This document shows positions 23,310 to 31,864 of a DNA stretch of 64,000 bases, piece by piece. Source of the stretch: Spizellomyces punctatus DAOM BR117 (lineage: Eukaryota; Chytridiomycota; Chytridiomycetes; Spizellomycetales; Spizellomycetaceae); contig NW_015971550.1 of the NCBI RefSeq assembly GCF_000182565.1, forward strand, positions 541,617-605,616, given 5' to 3'. How positions within the stretch are numbered: position 1 is the stretch's first letter; every line of letters begins with the position of its first letter. A program made the translations under genes and the position numbers. The notes below the pieces were generated by a model. The model did not search any database and was not told the origin of the DNA. It saw only the letters and a list, made by a program, of their open reading frames with translations.

Positions 23310-23824
23310 CTAAATATCTCTAGCAGGCTCTTCAAGCAAGAATTGCATATCCTTAAAGTACTCCCCCAGTGCCTCGATGTACTTCTTTTTCTCCTCCGGA
23401 CCGTGACATTCAAGGTCGCTTAGCGTTTCCATCCAGTACTCTTCTGATGTTACACATAGCGTCCCCTCATGTCTAAGTAATGCAAGTATGTTTCCTTACT
23501 GAGGCCGCTAATACTAGCATGATGGGTGCCAGCTTGGGCGTAAAATATATCGTCTGTTCCGTTTTTTTTCGCTTCATCCAAGATGTCAGCAGTGCACCAC
23601 AGTTTATCGGCAGCGTTCTTGAGATCCTTTGACCATGATCGTAGAGCGTTGGAGACGTCGTCATCGTGTTCGTGCAAATAGTCAGCAAAGTCGTCCCCTT
23701 TTTTAAAATATGGTAAGGCGAGCTCTACCATTCCAGGGGTAGGGAACAGCCCATCTTCTCGGACAAAATAGGGACGTTCGATACTTTCATCCCAATTTGG
23801 ATACATGCGGTAAGTGGTGCGCAT
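23310..23824 (-). pseudogene. Unrecognised acidic protein with a frameshift near its 3' end
   Basis: From ATG at 23824 a frame of 124 codons has coding-like composition, rich in D/E/Y/W (for example MYPNWDESIERPYFVRED and DDFADYLHEHDDDVSNALRS). It stops at 23450. In another frame the following sequence, up to a stop at 23310, is equally coding-like (SEEYWMETLSDLECHGPEEK, then YIEALGEYFKDMQFLLEEP). The gap is too short for an intron, so a small indel near 23450 is likely; a sequencing error is the alternative. I do not recognise the family. The surroundings are repeat-rich. Confidence 0.45.
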
Positions 23825-24826
23825 TTGCTTTTAGCGGTACGTATCTGGAGTGGACCGGGGTGGATACGAAAGATGGGTGCGAGTGACAGGCGTTTTGGCA
23901 AACAAAGACCGCGAGCCGAACAGAATAACATTTTGAACGAGGGATTCGATAGTTGGTGGGCAAATATCACAAAAGGGGTAGAGACAAAGTGCTCCTTTTA
24001 TACGCCAGCAGATAGAAAGAGGCGCAAGGTTGACTGTGCTACTGGGCAGCAAAAGGCGTTGGAAGCCCCGCAGAAGCAACTTGACAGCTGTGACGTTCCG
24101 AGTGGCTTAGTCCCGCGATTGGCCAAGGTCCAACGCATGATACGCTCTACAAGGATGTTGCCTTTTTGAATGCCTTGCAGAACACTAGGCAGTCAGAGGG
24201 AATCCCTAAGAATATGGCAGAAATAAGATATCGCCCGTAGCTATTGTATGACAGTCGAGAGCAAGGCGTAGCAAGCATGTTCAATAATATTCTTAAACTC
24301 TGCGTCATTGGACGGATACTACAAGTCTGTTGGGCCCGCTCATTTCAAACATATAATATAATCTATAGATGCCAGATGAACAATACCTAGATGCAAAAAG
24401 ACCAGCTGGTGTATAGTTTCGGCCTGCTAGCTTGGGGGAAGGGCTGGTTTAGAGGGCGGGTCGCGCTTTCAAGCATCGGCCAGTAAAGCTGGATCACCAT
24501 ATCTCTATCGCTCCACGATTCCATCCTTTTTGCAGGTTTTTCGAACAAAGGCAGCCAAAAGTTGATGATCATTGACCTGTTGCGCATTAGCCCCATAATG
24601 GACCTGGATTTTGTGAAATTCCGTCGCTCTCGCGATAAATCAGAATTGGTTATCATGGCAAGAGATGAGGCGAAGAGTCTCCATCGTCATCCAATCGAAA
24701 AGAGGTAAGAATGGGTTCAACACAGCAAGATGTTCTCAAGTGCGTAGGGCCAATGTTAGACAAGCACTTAACATGATGTAGTGTGATTTCGGTCATTCCA
24801 TAAACTTTGAACAATGATTGATGATT
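23825..24826. other. Gene-poor, repeat-bearing stretch
   Basis: Contains the second copy of the GGGCAGCAAAAGGCGTTGG block (24033-24067). The remaining frames on both strands overlap and show no family pattern. Confidence 0.4.
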
Positions 24827-25508
24827 TTACACCGGCGGCTCTCTTCTGCCTCTTTGCTCCTCAAGTTTTATTTTCTTCTCTCTTCTTCGGCGCAATATCA
24901 AGACCAGCTTGAATCCGATTGCACCTATTATTGCCCCTCCCACAACGGCTCCACCCGCAATGAATGCCGCTTGGATGTTGACACGAGGTATCGGAGTATT
25001 TACCCTAGAAGATGCTGTAGTCTCCACCAGAGGTTTCACGGGGGTGTCAGACTGCGATACAGGAGTACCAGACTGCGAATCTGTGCCATTATCAATGACA
25101 TTGATAGCGAAGCGCATATCGCGATCACAGTGGTCGTCCATGTTGCATGCAAACCAGCGGATACCCGGAGTGATGAATCTTACAGCCATTCGTCCGCCTC
25201 TCTTGAGCTTTCCAGAGTCAATCCCGTTGATTAACATATCGCAGTTGTCACCACTGGTTTGCGTCACGCTATGTGGTCCGTCTTCAACATGGAAAGTGAC
25301 CATGTCGCCAAGATTTATATTCTAGAAGACCGTGTTCACATCAGATCAACAGGACCCATCCTTGGAAGGCCATGATATGGCTCACCAATATACTTGGCAT
25401 ATACACTGGTCGACCTCCAGCGCCGACCAAGACAAGGTGATCAGTTTCCGCCGAAATGATCCAAGGCGCGGCGATGGCAATCAGAGCGATGCACAATAGC
25501 GAACGCAT
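24827..25508 (-). CDS. Secreted-side cupredoxin-like protein with a C-terminal membrane anchor
   Basis: Two exons joined across intron 25322-25385 give about 205 residues. An N-terminal signal peptide (MRSLLCIALIAIAAPWIISA) leads into a plastocyanin-like domain: NINLGDMVTFHVEDGPHSVT, with a Cys and SGKL segment after it, then RWFACNMDDHCDRDMRF. The spaced His (GPHSV), Cys (FAC), His (DHC) and Met (RDM) are the usual type-1 copper ligands. A Thr/Ser/Pro stalk follows, then a single membrane helix (AAFIAGGAVVGGAIIGAIGF) and a short basic tail (LRRRREKKIK). Fungal extracellular serine-rich cupredoxins have this plan. A cell-surface copper or redox role is inferred. The start Met sits directly on the signal peptide. 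Confidence 0.72.
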
Positions 25509-26406
25509 TGCCGGTATGCATGAAACTGTCAGTATGCTTGTATGTGCGAAGAAAAGCTGCAAAAGGCCATTTGACAAGGTCAACTACCAGAAATGTGAGG
25601 GGAGCCCGCGACTGTACACCGTGGACTCAGCATCACTCCTGCACCCCTCCCTCAGGCACCGCCCGCGGGCGGTCACCTATTCCCGTCAACCCAGATATTC
25701 TTATATAATTGCCCGTGGGGAGCATGAGAGACTGTCATATACTCTGATGGATAGACACAACAATAATCGGTCTATAAGCTCCCGCAATAGACCAAGGCCG
25801 GGCGCCATTCTGTGTCGTATGGAGGAGCTGAGTAGGCAGATTGATATCCCATTTCAGAGAAGAAATACTTTTACACATTTAGTAAAGTCCGCTATTTGTT
25901 GATATTGTAAAGGGCAAAGAGGGCACGCCCGCAGGGATGTGGGCTTGCCAACCAACGTTCTCCACGGTTGCTGGTTCCTGCTGACTAACATTTTGGGGCG
26001 ATTTGCATATGCTGTCCATGGCGACTAAAGTGTTACTTTTATAGCCTTCTAAAGGAAAGTATTATACAGCTTGCTGAATATGCAGAAAGTGTGTATGGAG
26101 AAGATTAGCGTAGGAGTTTCAATACCACCACTGACAGCACAAAACCTATATCCTCGTAGAGTCGGTTAGGTTGCTGTCAAGAGAGCAATGGGATGCTGAT
26201 TGGTGGTCAGTGTACTGCGAACTATGGAGCTAGATATGTAGACGAGAGACCTTTTGAACCTCTAAATTTCAAATGTCGTCGGTCCGTCGGAGCAACGGAG
26301 GGTCGAAAGCTTTTTGTCCGAAAAGCTCGGACCGCGTCGAGGTTGGATGCGGCGTATCCAGCCCTCAGCGCACATTTGCTTTATCAGCATAACAGCTGCT
26401 CCAACC
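25509..26406. other. Intergenic region between divergent cupredoxin and SRA genes
   Basis: 898 bp with overlapping short frames and no recognisable product. It includes short inverted sequences around 25655-25680 (GCCCGCGGGCGG). It presumably holds both promoters. Confidence 0.45.
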
Positions 26407-27463
26407 ATGCTAGGCTTTGCCGACAACACAACAGAATACGAGCGAAAGCGACAGGAGAGGATTGCTGCCAACCAGGCACTTCTTCAAAGCTTAGGGATTG
26501 AAAGACCGCCCGCTGCACAACCGTTCAGCAAGGCCAAACGCAAAGCCAATAGTGAAGACGCTAGCACACCTGTGGTAAAGAAGAAGAAAGTAAAGGTCGT
26601 CAAGGAGGAGGCTGTAATTGAGGATGATAGCGATCAAACCCTAGTCAGACGGTCTCGGCGGTTGCGGGATAAACCTACGCCCAGTTTGAAAGACGAGAAC
26701 ATGTACGAAGAAGTGAAGGAGGAGGACGATGGCTTGGTTTCGGTGCCAGTGAAAGAGAAACTCCGGACCAGATTGAGTAGAACGAGTAGCAAGAAAGTCC
26801 CTCGGTATGTTTTGCCACCAATATGCCATACGATGGGATCTTGTCTGAGCTTCTCGTTTTCACAGTGAAAACACATTTGGACACATCCCAGGCGTCCCAG
26901 TAGGAAGGAGATGGGCAATGCGAATGGATTGTAGCCACGATGGAGTGCATCGACCTCCTGTTTCAGGCATCCACGGAGGCCCAGACGGATGTTATTCCGT
27001 GGCACTTAGTGGAGGATACGAAGACGACGTTGATTTTGGTGAAGCCTTTACATACACTGGTGAGGGCGGTCGCGATCTGTCGGGAACTAAAACAAACCCA
27101 AAGAACCTGCGCACAGCTCCACAGTCGAAGGACCAGGTTCTCGACAGAGGGAATCTTGCGCTATGGAAGAGTGCGCAAAACGGCCTGCCAGTTCGGGTTG
27201 TGCGGGGATACAAATTGCCTAGCCCTTACGCTCCGGAAGAAGGGTACAGATACGACGGGCTATACAAGGTGGAAAAGGCATGGAGCGAAACGGGACTAGC
27301 GGGATTTCTGGTCTACAAGTTTGCATTGAAACGGTTGCCGGGCCAGCCCCCTTTACCACGCAATGACGAACAAGACGCAAGTTTTTGTTCAGAGGACGAG
27401 ACCAAAAACGTTAAACAGGTGCCTGATTCTGATCAGGATGTTAAATCACAAGAGAACGAATAG
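26407..27463 (+). CDS. SRA-YDG domain protein, predicted 5-methylcytosine-DNA reader
   Basis: Two exons joined across intron 26815-26865 give about 335 residues. The first 135 are charged and include a basic nuclear-localisation-like tract (KKKKVKVVK). The SRA domain starts at [16 protein letters not shown]. It continues through [63 protein letters not shown] and the hallmark YDGLYKV, ending at [13 protein letters not shown]. In UHRF1 and plant SUVH/VIM proteins this domain flips and binds 5-methylcytosine, often hemimethylated. No PHD, RING, SET or HNH segment is present, so this is a stand-alone reader with a disordered tail. Its presence suggests this genome methylates DNA (inference). It lies beside repeat-rich DNA. 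Confidence 0.93.
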
Positions 27464-28319
27464 GTGGCGATGGGAACCCGATGCGTTGGATGTACTTTGA
27501 CAGATCGCTATCGAGTCAGATTAAAATCTATGCTCAGCACAGTATCCTAGACAATCTCCACCGAGGTCACGATGGTCACAGGCTCAAGAAAGTCAATCAA
27601 ATTGTTGTGCCAAACGGATAGGCGTGGTCTTGAATAACCGTGTAGATGGTCTGTCGCGAAGGTGACAAAGGAAAATAGTTTAAACGTCCTGCCATATTTC
27701 AGGGGACTTGTATATTATGACTAGTATATATGTTGACAAAAGTGAATTTTCTTGAATACCATCTTGATTGATGTTGGTTGTCGCTGTCCATTTAACCTGT
27801 CATCGGCAGCTGTTAAATGTTGGCAGGGACCCAGGAAGGAGAAACAGTCTTTTGGCGCTGCTCTGCAGGGGATCGCGGGACTAAGCCACTTAATTTGCTT
27901 CGCGATTTCTTTGTCGCACTTTAGTGGTACGCGCAGAGAAAGGAGAAAGGGCGAGAGACATTGCGTCAAGCGCATCCGTCGGTTTTTCACTCAGCATTGC
28001 ACGGCACCAAACCTTGTTCTTGCAAGGACAGCTTCGCTCTATGCGCAATACGTCGACGTCACTGGAGTGGCCATGACCGTACCCGGTCTTTATGAAAGTC
28101 TTGGCCACACGGCGTTGGCACTTGAGCTGTTGCTGAACCAAAAGATATTTGCTCCAGAGCTTCTTATTCGCAAGTTTGGCTTTTGGATGATATTCGCAAG
28201 TTTGGCTTTTGGATAATGTTCGCAAATAGAGACAAGAGAGTACTTTTATTGCCCAGACCAAATATATTTACAAGACTCTTTCTATAAAGTACAAGAACGT
28301 CGACGTAGAGAGAGATAAT
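27464..28319. other. Intergenic region with a short tandem duplication
   Basis: No gene was recognised. At about 28165-28216 a 26-bp segment containing CGCAAGTTTGGCTTTTGGAT is present twice in tandem. The rest is featureless to me. Confidence 0.5.
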
Positions 28320-28591
28320 TTGTTATGGCGTTCTCGAGGGACTTGCAGACAAGCAGCTTAATCGCTCGTTGGGATCTTGCACAGGAAGGGTTTTCCTAGG
28401 AAGGCAAAGAGGTTGCCGTGGTCGGTTCGCACTTGTGGAGAAGGTGGAGGTCATCGCGGCCGCTTCGCACTTGTGGAGTAAAGGTCGAGGTTGCCGTGGT
28501 CGCTTGGCACTAGTGGCGTAAATGTCGAGGTCACCGTGGCCGATTCGCGCTTGTAAAGTGAGAGACTGTGATTGAGGACCGGTGCTTCGCA

Positions 28592-28655
28592 CTGGAAAGG
28601 CAAAGAGCGTGAAGCATGGGAAGAGTAGAAGCCCAAGTCGAATGCGCCAACTCAC
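28592..28655 (-). repeat. Intron-like repeat unit, copy 1
   Basis: 64 bp, read on the minus strand from GTGAGTTGGCGCATTCGACT to a CTTTCCAG acceptor. Near-identical to the units at 29150-29214 and 29741-29803. Confidence 0.75.
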
Positions 28656-28675
28656 CTCAACCTGGTGCCACCCTG

Positions 28676-28927
28676 CACTTTACTTCTTTGACGACACGCA
28701 TTACCAGGCCTCCCGCGCCGAGCCGTAACGCGGCCAACCGAGCCATTTCAGTTCTTCTTTGACGGCGCGGACCAACAAGCCGAGTCGTGTCGTGAACCAT
28801 CCGGGCCATTTCACTTCTTTGACGGCGCGGACCAACTAGCCGAGTCCTTTTCTCAACTTGCTTGACGACATGGACCAACAGGCCGGGCCGTGTCGTGGAA
28901 CCTACGTGCCGGTCGGTGGAAGCGGAC
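28676..28927. repeat. 252-bp direct repeat, first copy
   Basis: Nearly identical to 29824-30075, offset 1,148 bp. I see one clear mismatch near the left end (CCTCCCGCG versus CCACCCGCG). Internally it contains a smaller motif, TTCTTTGACGGCGCGGACCA, twice. Confidence 0.9.
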
Positions 28928-29149
28928 ATCGTGGTGGATGTTTCTGAAATGTAGAAAGATGAAGCTGATGCACCAGTGCAAGTAGAATCAAATAGACTTA
29001 CTTGTAATTGTCTCCAAGGAGCAGAAGGAAGGTCGAGGTCGCCGTGATCGCTTCGCAGGGGCCGTGGTCGAGATTGCCGTAGTCGCTTGCCGTGGTCGAG
29101 ATCGCCGTGGTCGCTTCGCACTAGTGGAGTGAAAGACCGTGATCGAGGA

Positions 29150-29214
29150 CTGAAAGGCAAAGAGGGTGAAGCATGGGAAGAGTAGAAGCAAAAGTCGAAT
29201 GCTCGCCAACTCAC
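29150..29214 (-). repeat. Intron-like repeat unit, copy 2
   Basis: 65 bp, minus strand, GTGAGTTGGCGAGCATTCGA to CCTTTCAG. It carries a small insertion and several substitutions relative to the other copies, but both splice signals are preserved. Confidence 0.75.
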
Positions 29215-29740
29215 CTCAGGCTAGCCTGGTGCCACCCTGCACTTTACTTGTTTGACGGCACGTATTACCAGGCCCACCGCGCCGGGCTGTTTACTTGTTT
29301 GACGACGGGCCATCCGCCGGGCAGTAACGTCGGGAACCACGGGCCATAACGCGTTCCTACGAGCCTTTTACTTCTTTGACGACATGGACCAACGCCGGAG
29401 GTAGAGATTGCCCGTGGCCGCTTCGCACTTGTGGGTGAGAGACCGTGATCGAGTGTTAGACTCGGTTGAAAGCCAAAGAAGATGATGCAGAATACTTACT
29501 TCATTCGCCAACCTTCAGCGCCTCCGCCTAGCGCGTTGGACTCGGTACGAGCCGACGTCCGACGCCGACTCGTCGGCAGCCTCTCTATAGTCGGGGGTTC
29601 GCTTCGCACTTGTGTGGTCGCTTGCCGTGGTCGCTTCGCACTTGTGCCGTGGTCGCTTGCCGTGTTCGCTTCGCACTTGTGCCGTGGTCGAGATCGTCGT
29701 GGCCGCTTCGTACTTGTGGAGTGAGAGACCGTGGTCGAGT

Positions 29741-29803
29741 CTGAAAGGCAAAGAGCGTGAAGCATGGGAAGAGTAGAAGCCCAAGTCGAATGCACCAACT
29801 CAC
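29741..29803 (-). repeat. Intron-like repeat unit, copy 3
   Basis: 63 bp, minus strand, GTGAGTTGGTGCATTCGACT to GCCTTTCAG. Apart from a 1-bp length change it differs from copy 1 at only one or two positions, which points to recent duplication. Confidence 0.75.
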
Positions 29804-29823
29804 CTCAGCCTGGAGCCACCCTT

Positions 29824-30075
29824 CACTTTACTTCTTTGACGACACGCATTACCAGGCCACCCGCGCCGAGCCGTAACGCGGCCAACCGAGCCATTTCAGT
29901 TCTTCTTTGACGGCGCGGACCAACAAGCCGAGTCGTGTCGTGAACCATCCGGGCCATTTCACTTCTTTGACGGCGCGGACCAACTAGCCGAGTCCTTTTC
30001 TCAACTTGCTTGACGACATGGACCAACAGGCCGGGCCGTGTCGTGGAACCTACGTGCCGGTCGGTGGAAGCGGAC
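29824..30075. repeat. 252-bp direct repeat, second copy
   Basis: The partner of 28676-28927. A third, strongly diverged relative appears to lie around 29240-29400 (TTGACGGCACGTATTACCAG and TTTGACGACATGGACCAAC). Confidence 0.9.
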
Positions 30076-30120
30076 GTCGAGGAGCCGATGGTCGATAGTG
30101 CCGGACGTTGAGGAGCCGAA

Positions 30121-30273
30121 GGACCGATGCTTGAAGACTGAAGGGGCGACCGATGCTTGAAGACTTGAAGACCGAGAGGCGACCGATGCTTGAAGACTTG
30201 AAGACCGAGAGGCGACCGATGCTTGAAGACTTGAAGACCGAGAGGCGACCGATGCTTGAAGACTGAGAGGCGG
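30121..30273. repeat. 33-bp tandem array
   Basis: The unit CGACCGATGCTTGAAGACTT plus GAAGACCGAGAGG is repeated about four times. Shortened versions missing the internal GAAGACTT duplication flank both ends. There are no unique spacers, so this is a minisatellite and not a CRISPR-like array. Confidence 0.9.
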
Positions 30274-30313
30274 AAGACGAGGATAACTGACTGGGGGAAG
30301 GCGAGAAAGGGTG

Positions 30314-30323
30314 CCTTTTTATA
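30314..30323 (-). promoter_or_regulatory. TATA box for the minus-strand repeat transcript
   Basis: TATAAAAAGG on the minus strand, in the context GTTATAAAAAGGCACC. The same 12-bp core occurs upstream of the mannitol-dehydrogenase-family gene at 53551-53560, which supports a real promoter element. Confidence 0.5.
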
Positions 30324-30419
30324 ACTTTTCAGAGGCCCCCCGGATGCGGAGAAAAAAAAACCCCCAATGCCCCATTTTTTCGTTTTTTCTTCTCGAAAGA
30401 ATTCCGTGTTCAGAAGATG

Positions 30420-30489
30420 AAGTCATATGGCATGCCAATATACGCAAAGATCAGGAAGATAAGGTCATATGGCATGCCAATATACGCAG
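30420..30489. repeat. Pair of short direct repeats
   Basis: TCATATGGCATGCCAATATA followed by CGCA occurs twice (about 30423 and 30465), 42 bp apart. It lies just outside the repeat cluster, upstream of its TATA box. Confidence 0.7.
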
Positions 30490-31864
30490 AGAGAAGGTCA
30501 GGGGTAGGAGATGGCGCGCGATTCGCGTAGAAAATTGGCCCAGGAGGAAGGGACGCGAAGGACGTCGAGATGGATTGGATAATCGACTGCTCTTTGATAT
30601 GAATCTCCAGAGGACGACGAGGACGACGAGGACGATGCGCTTGCTCATATTAGTGGTTGCTGTCGTCTTTTAACGGGTTTTCCTGCTTTTTTTCTGCATT
30701 TCAACGAGCAAAAAAGTGTGAAATCCGGACGAAATTCGGACGAAATTCCAGCAAAATCAGTCGCGCGTGCGTGCATTACGTACGCGAGGAAGTGTTCAAA
30801 AGATCCGCCAGGAGAAGAAGGAGGCCATCGATGGAAGACCAATATTGGGGCGAATGCAACACAAACGAACGTCATCCTCATTTCAAATCGTTAATTAGCA
30901 AAGGGATTGGAAGAAAGAAGAACGATGGGGAGAGATGTGACGAAGAGAAGCTGCGGGCAATGAGTCAGTTGGAGGGGGGTAAAGCAGACGAGGAAGTCCC
31001 CCCGCAAAGAAACTCACCCAAATGGTCCTTCCAATATGTCTTTGCAGTAGTCTTTGTGTTGGAGTAAAGTGCGGGGGCGAACCAGAGCATGCTTTGTGCA
31101 GACCGCACAGACAAGGCGTAGACCGCTCACAGCGAAAAGAGAAACGAGGCAAACTGTTTACAGCGTCATGTATGCTCGCTCGAATATCCTTGAATTCCTT
31201 CAGAATTCCTTCCAAAATAAAAGACAACACACTATTCTCAAAGTTCATCCTTGAACGGAAAACGACCTGCGTTGGAAGGGTTGGGAGGAAAAAAAAACGG
31301 GTCCATCACTCGGTCGGATGACGCGTTCGGACACCCGTCACTCTGTGCAAAAAGCTGTTTTCAAACAAGGGCGAGCTGCTCAAGAAAGAAGGACTTTCGA
31401 GGTGAACAAGGCTTTCTACAATAACGAATCTGTCTAGCCCGAGTACTAAAGAGTGCTCTAACCCTAACCCTGTAGGGAGGATCGCCGCCTATACGTAAAG
31501 TTTCCGCAAGACCCAAACCAACAAAGCGCTGCAGCGTTCTCGGCGACTCCAGTTGTGAACCCAAGTTTTCCCAACGGTTGAACGTATAGACGCTTGACGG
31601 GAGCATTCGGGAGCTTTCTGTTCACTTGTGAAGCCAGCTCGCAATCGCCATACCTTTATTCCCACGAGCCACCAGAAACAGTCGTTTTAAAAACACATAA
31701 ATACAAGTCCATTTCTCAAGAATAAATATCCTCAAGTTCCATCGGCCATTTGCCGAGTCCCTACAACCGTTCGCCTGCCTAAGCTAGTCCACCGATCCTC
31801 CCTCTTTGCGCGCTTTTCCACAGCCGAATTTCCTACTCTACTACTCTACTCTGTTGTCCACCTC
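30490..31864. other. Gene-poor stretch between the repeat cluster and the histidine kinase
   Basis: Frames such as plus 30657-31067 lack a family pattern and are contradicted by an equally open minus frame over the same bases. A short CCCTAACCCTAACCCT-like run appears at about 31460-31475. Nothing else was recognised. Confidence 0.4.

Larger units (their letters stand above)
28320..30300 (-). ncRNA. Repeat-built, apparently spliced minus-strand transcript (hypothetical)
   Basis: A strong TATA box sits just upstream (30314-30323). Below it the minus strand has a 33-bp tandem array, a 252-bp block present twice, and several intron-like units with good splice consensus. Units at 29741-29803, 29150-29214 and 28592-28655 are near-identical and run GTGAGTTGG to CTTT(C)CAG. 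A different one at 28944-29001 runs GTAAGTCTA to TTTCAG. Between them lie low-complexity segments built from CGACCACGGC and CACAAGTGCGAAGCG words. Open frames exist (Arg/Ser/Thr-rich), but the first ATGs give only short peptides and copies differ in frame, so a long noncoding RNA or a recently amplified gene remnant is more likely than a standard protein gene. Transcription itself is inferred. Confidence 0.4.

Noticed and set aside
30121-30273. CRISPR-like array
   Set aside because: Units abut without unique spacers and the genome is eukaryotic, so this is a minisatellite.
30657-31067. Open plus-strand frame of 136 codons
   Set aside because: The composition is unremarkable, the minus strand is open over the same bases, and there is no splice-linked continuation or family pattern.
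31455-31478. Telomere-like CCCTAACCCTAACCCT run
   Set aside because: Only about two units, inside ordinary sequence. It is not evidence of a chromosome end or fusion.
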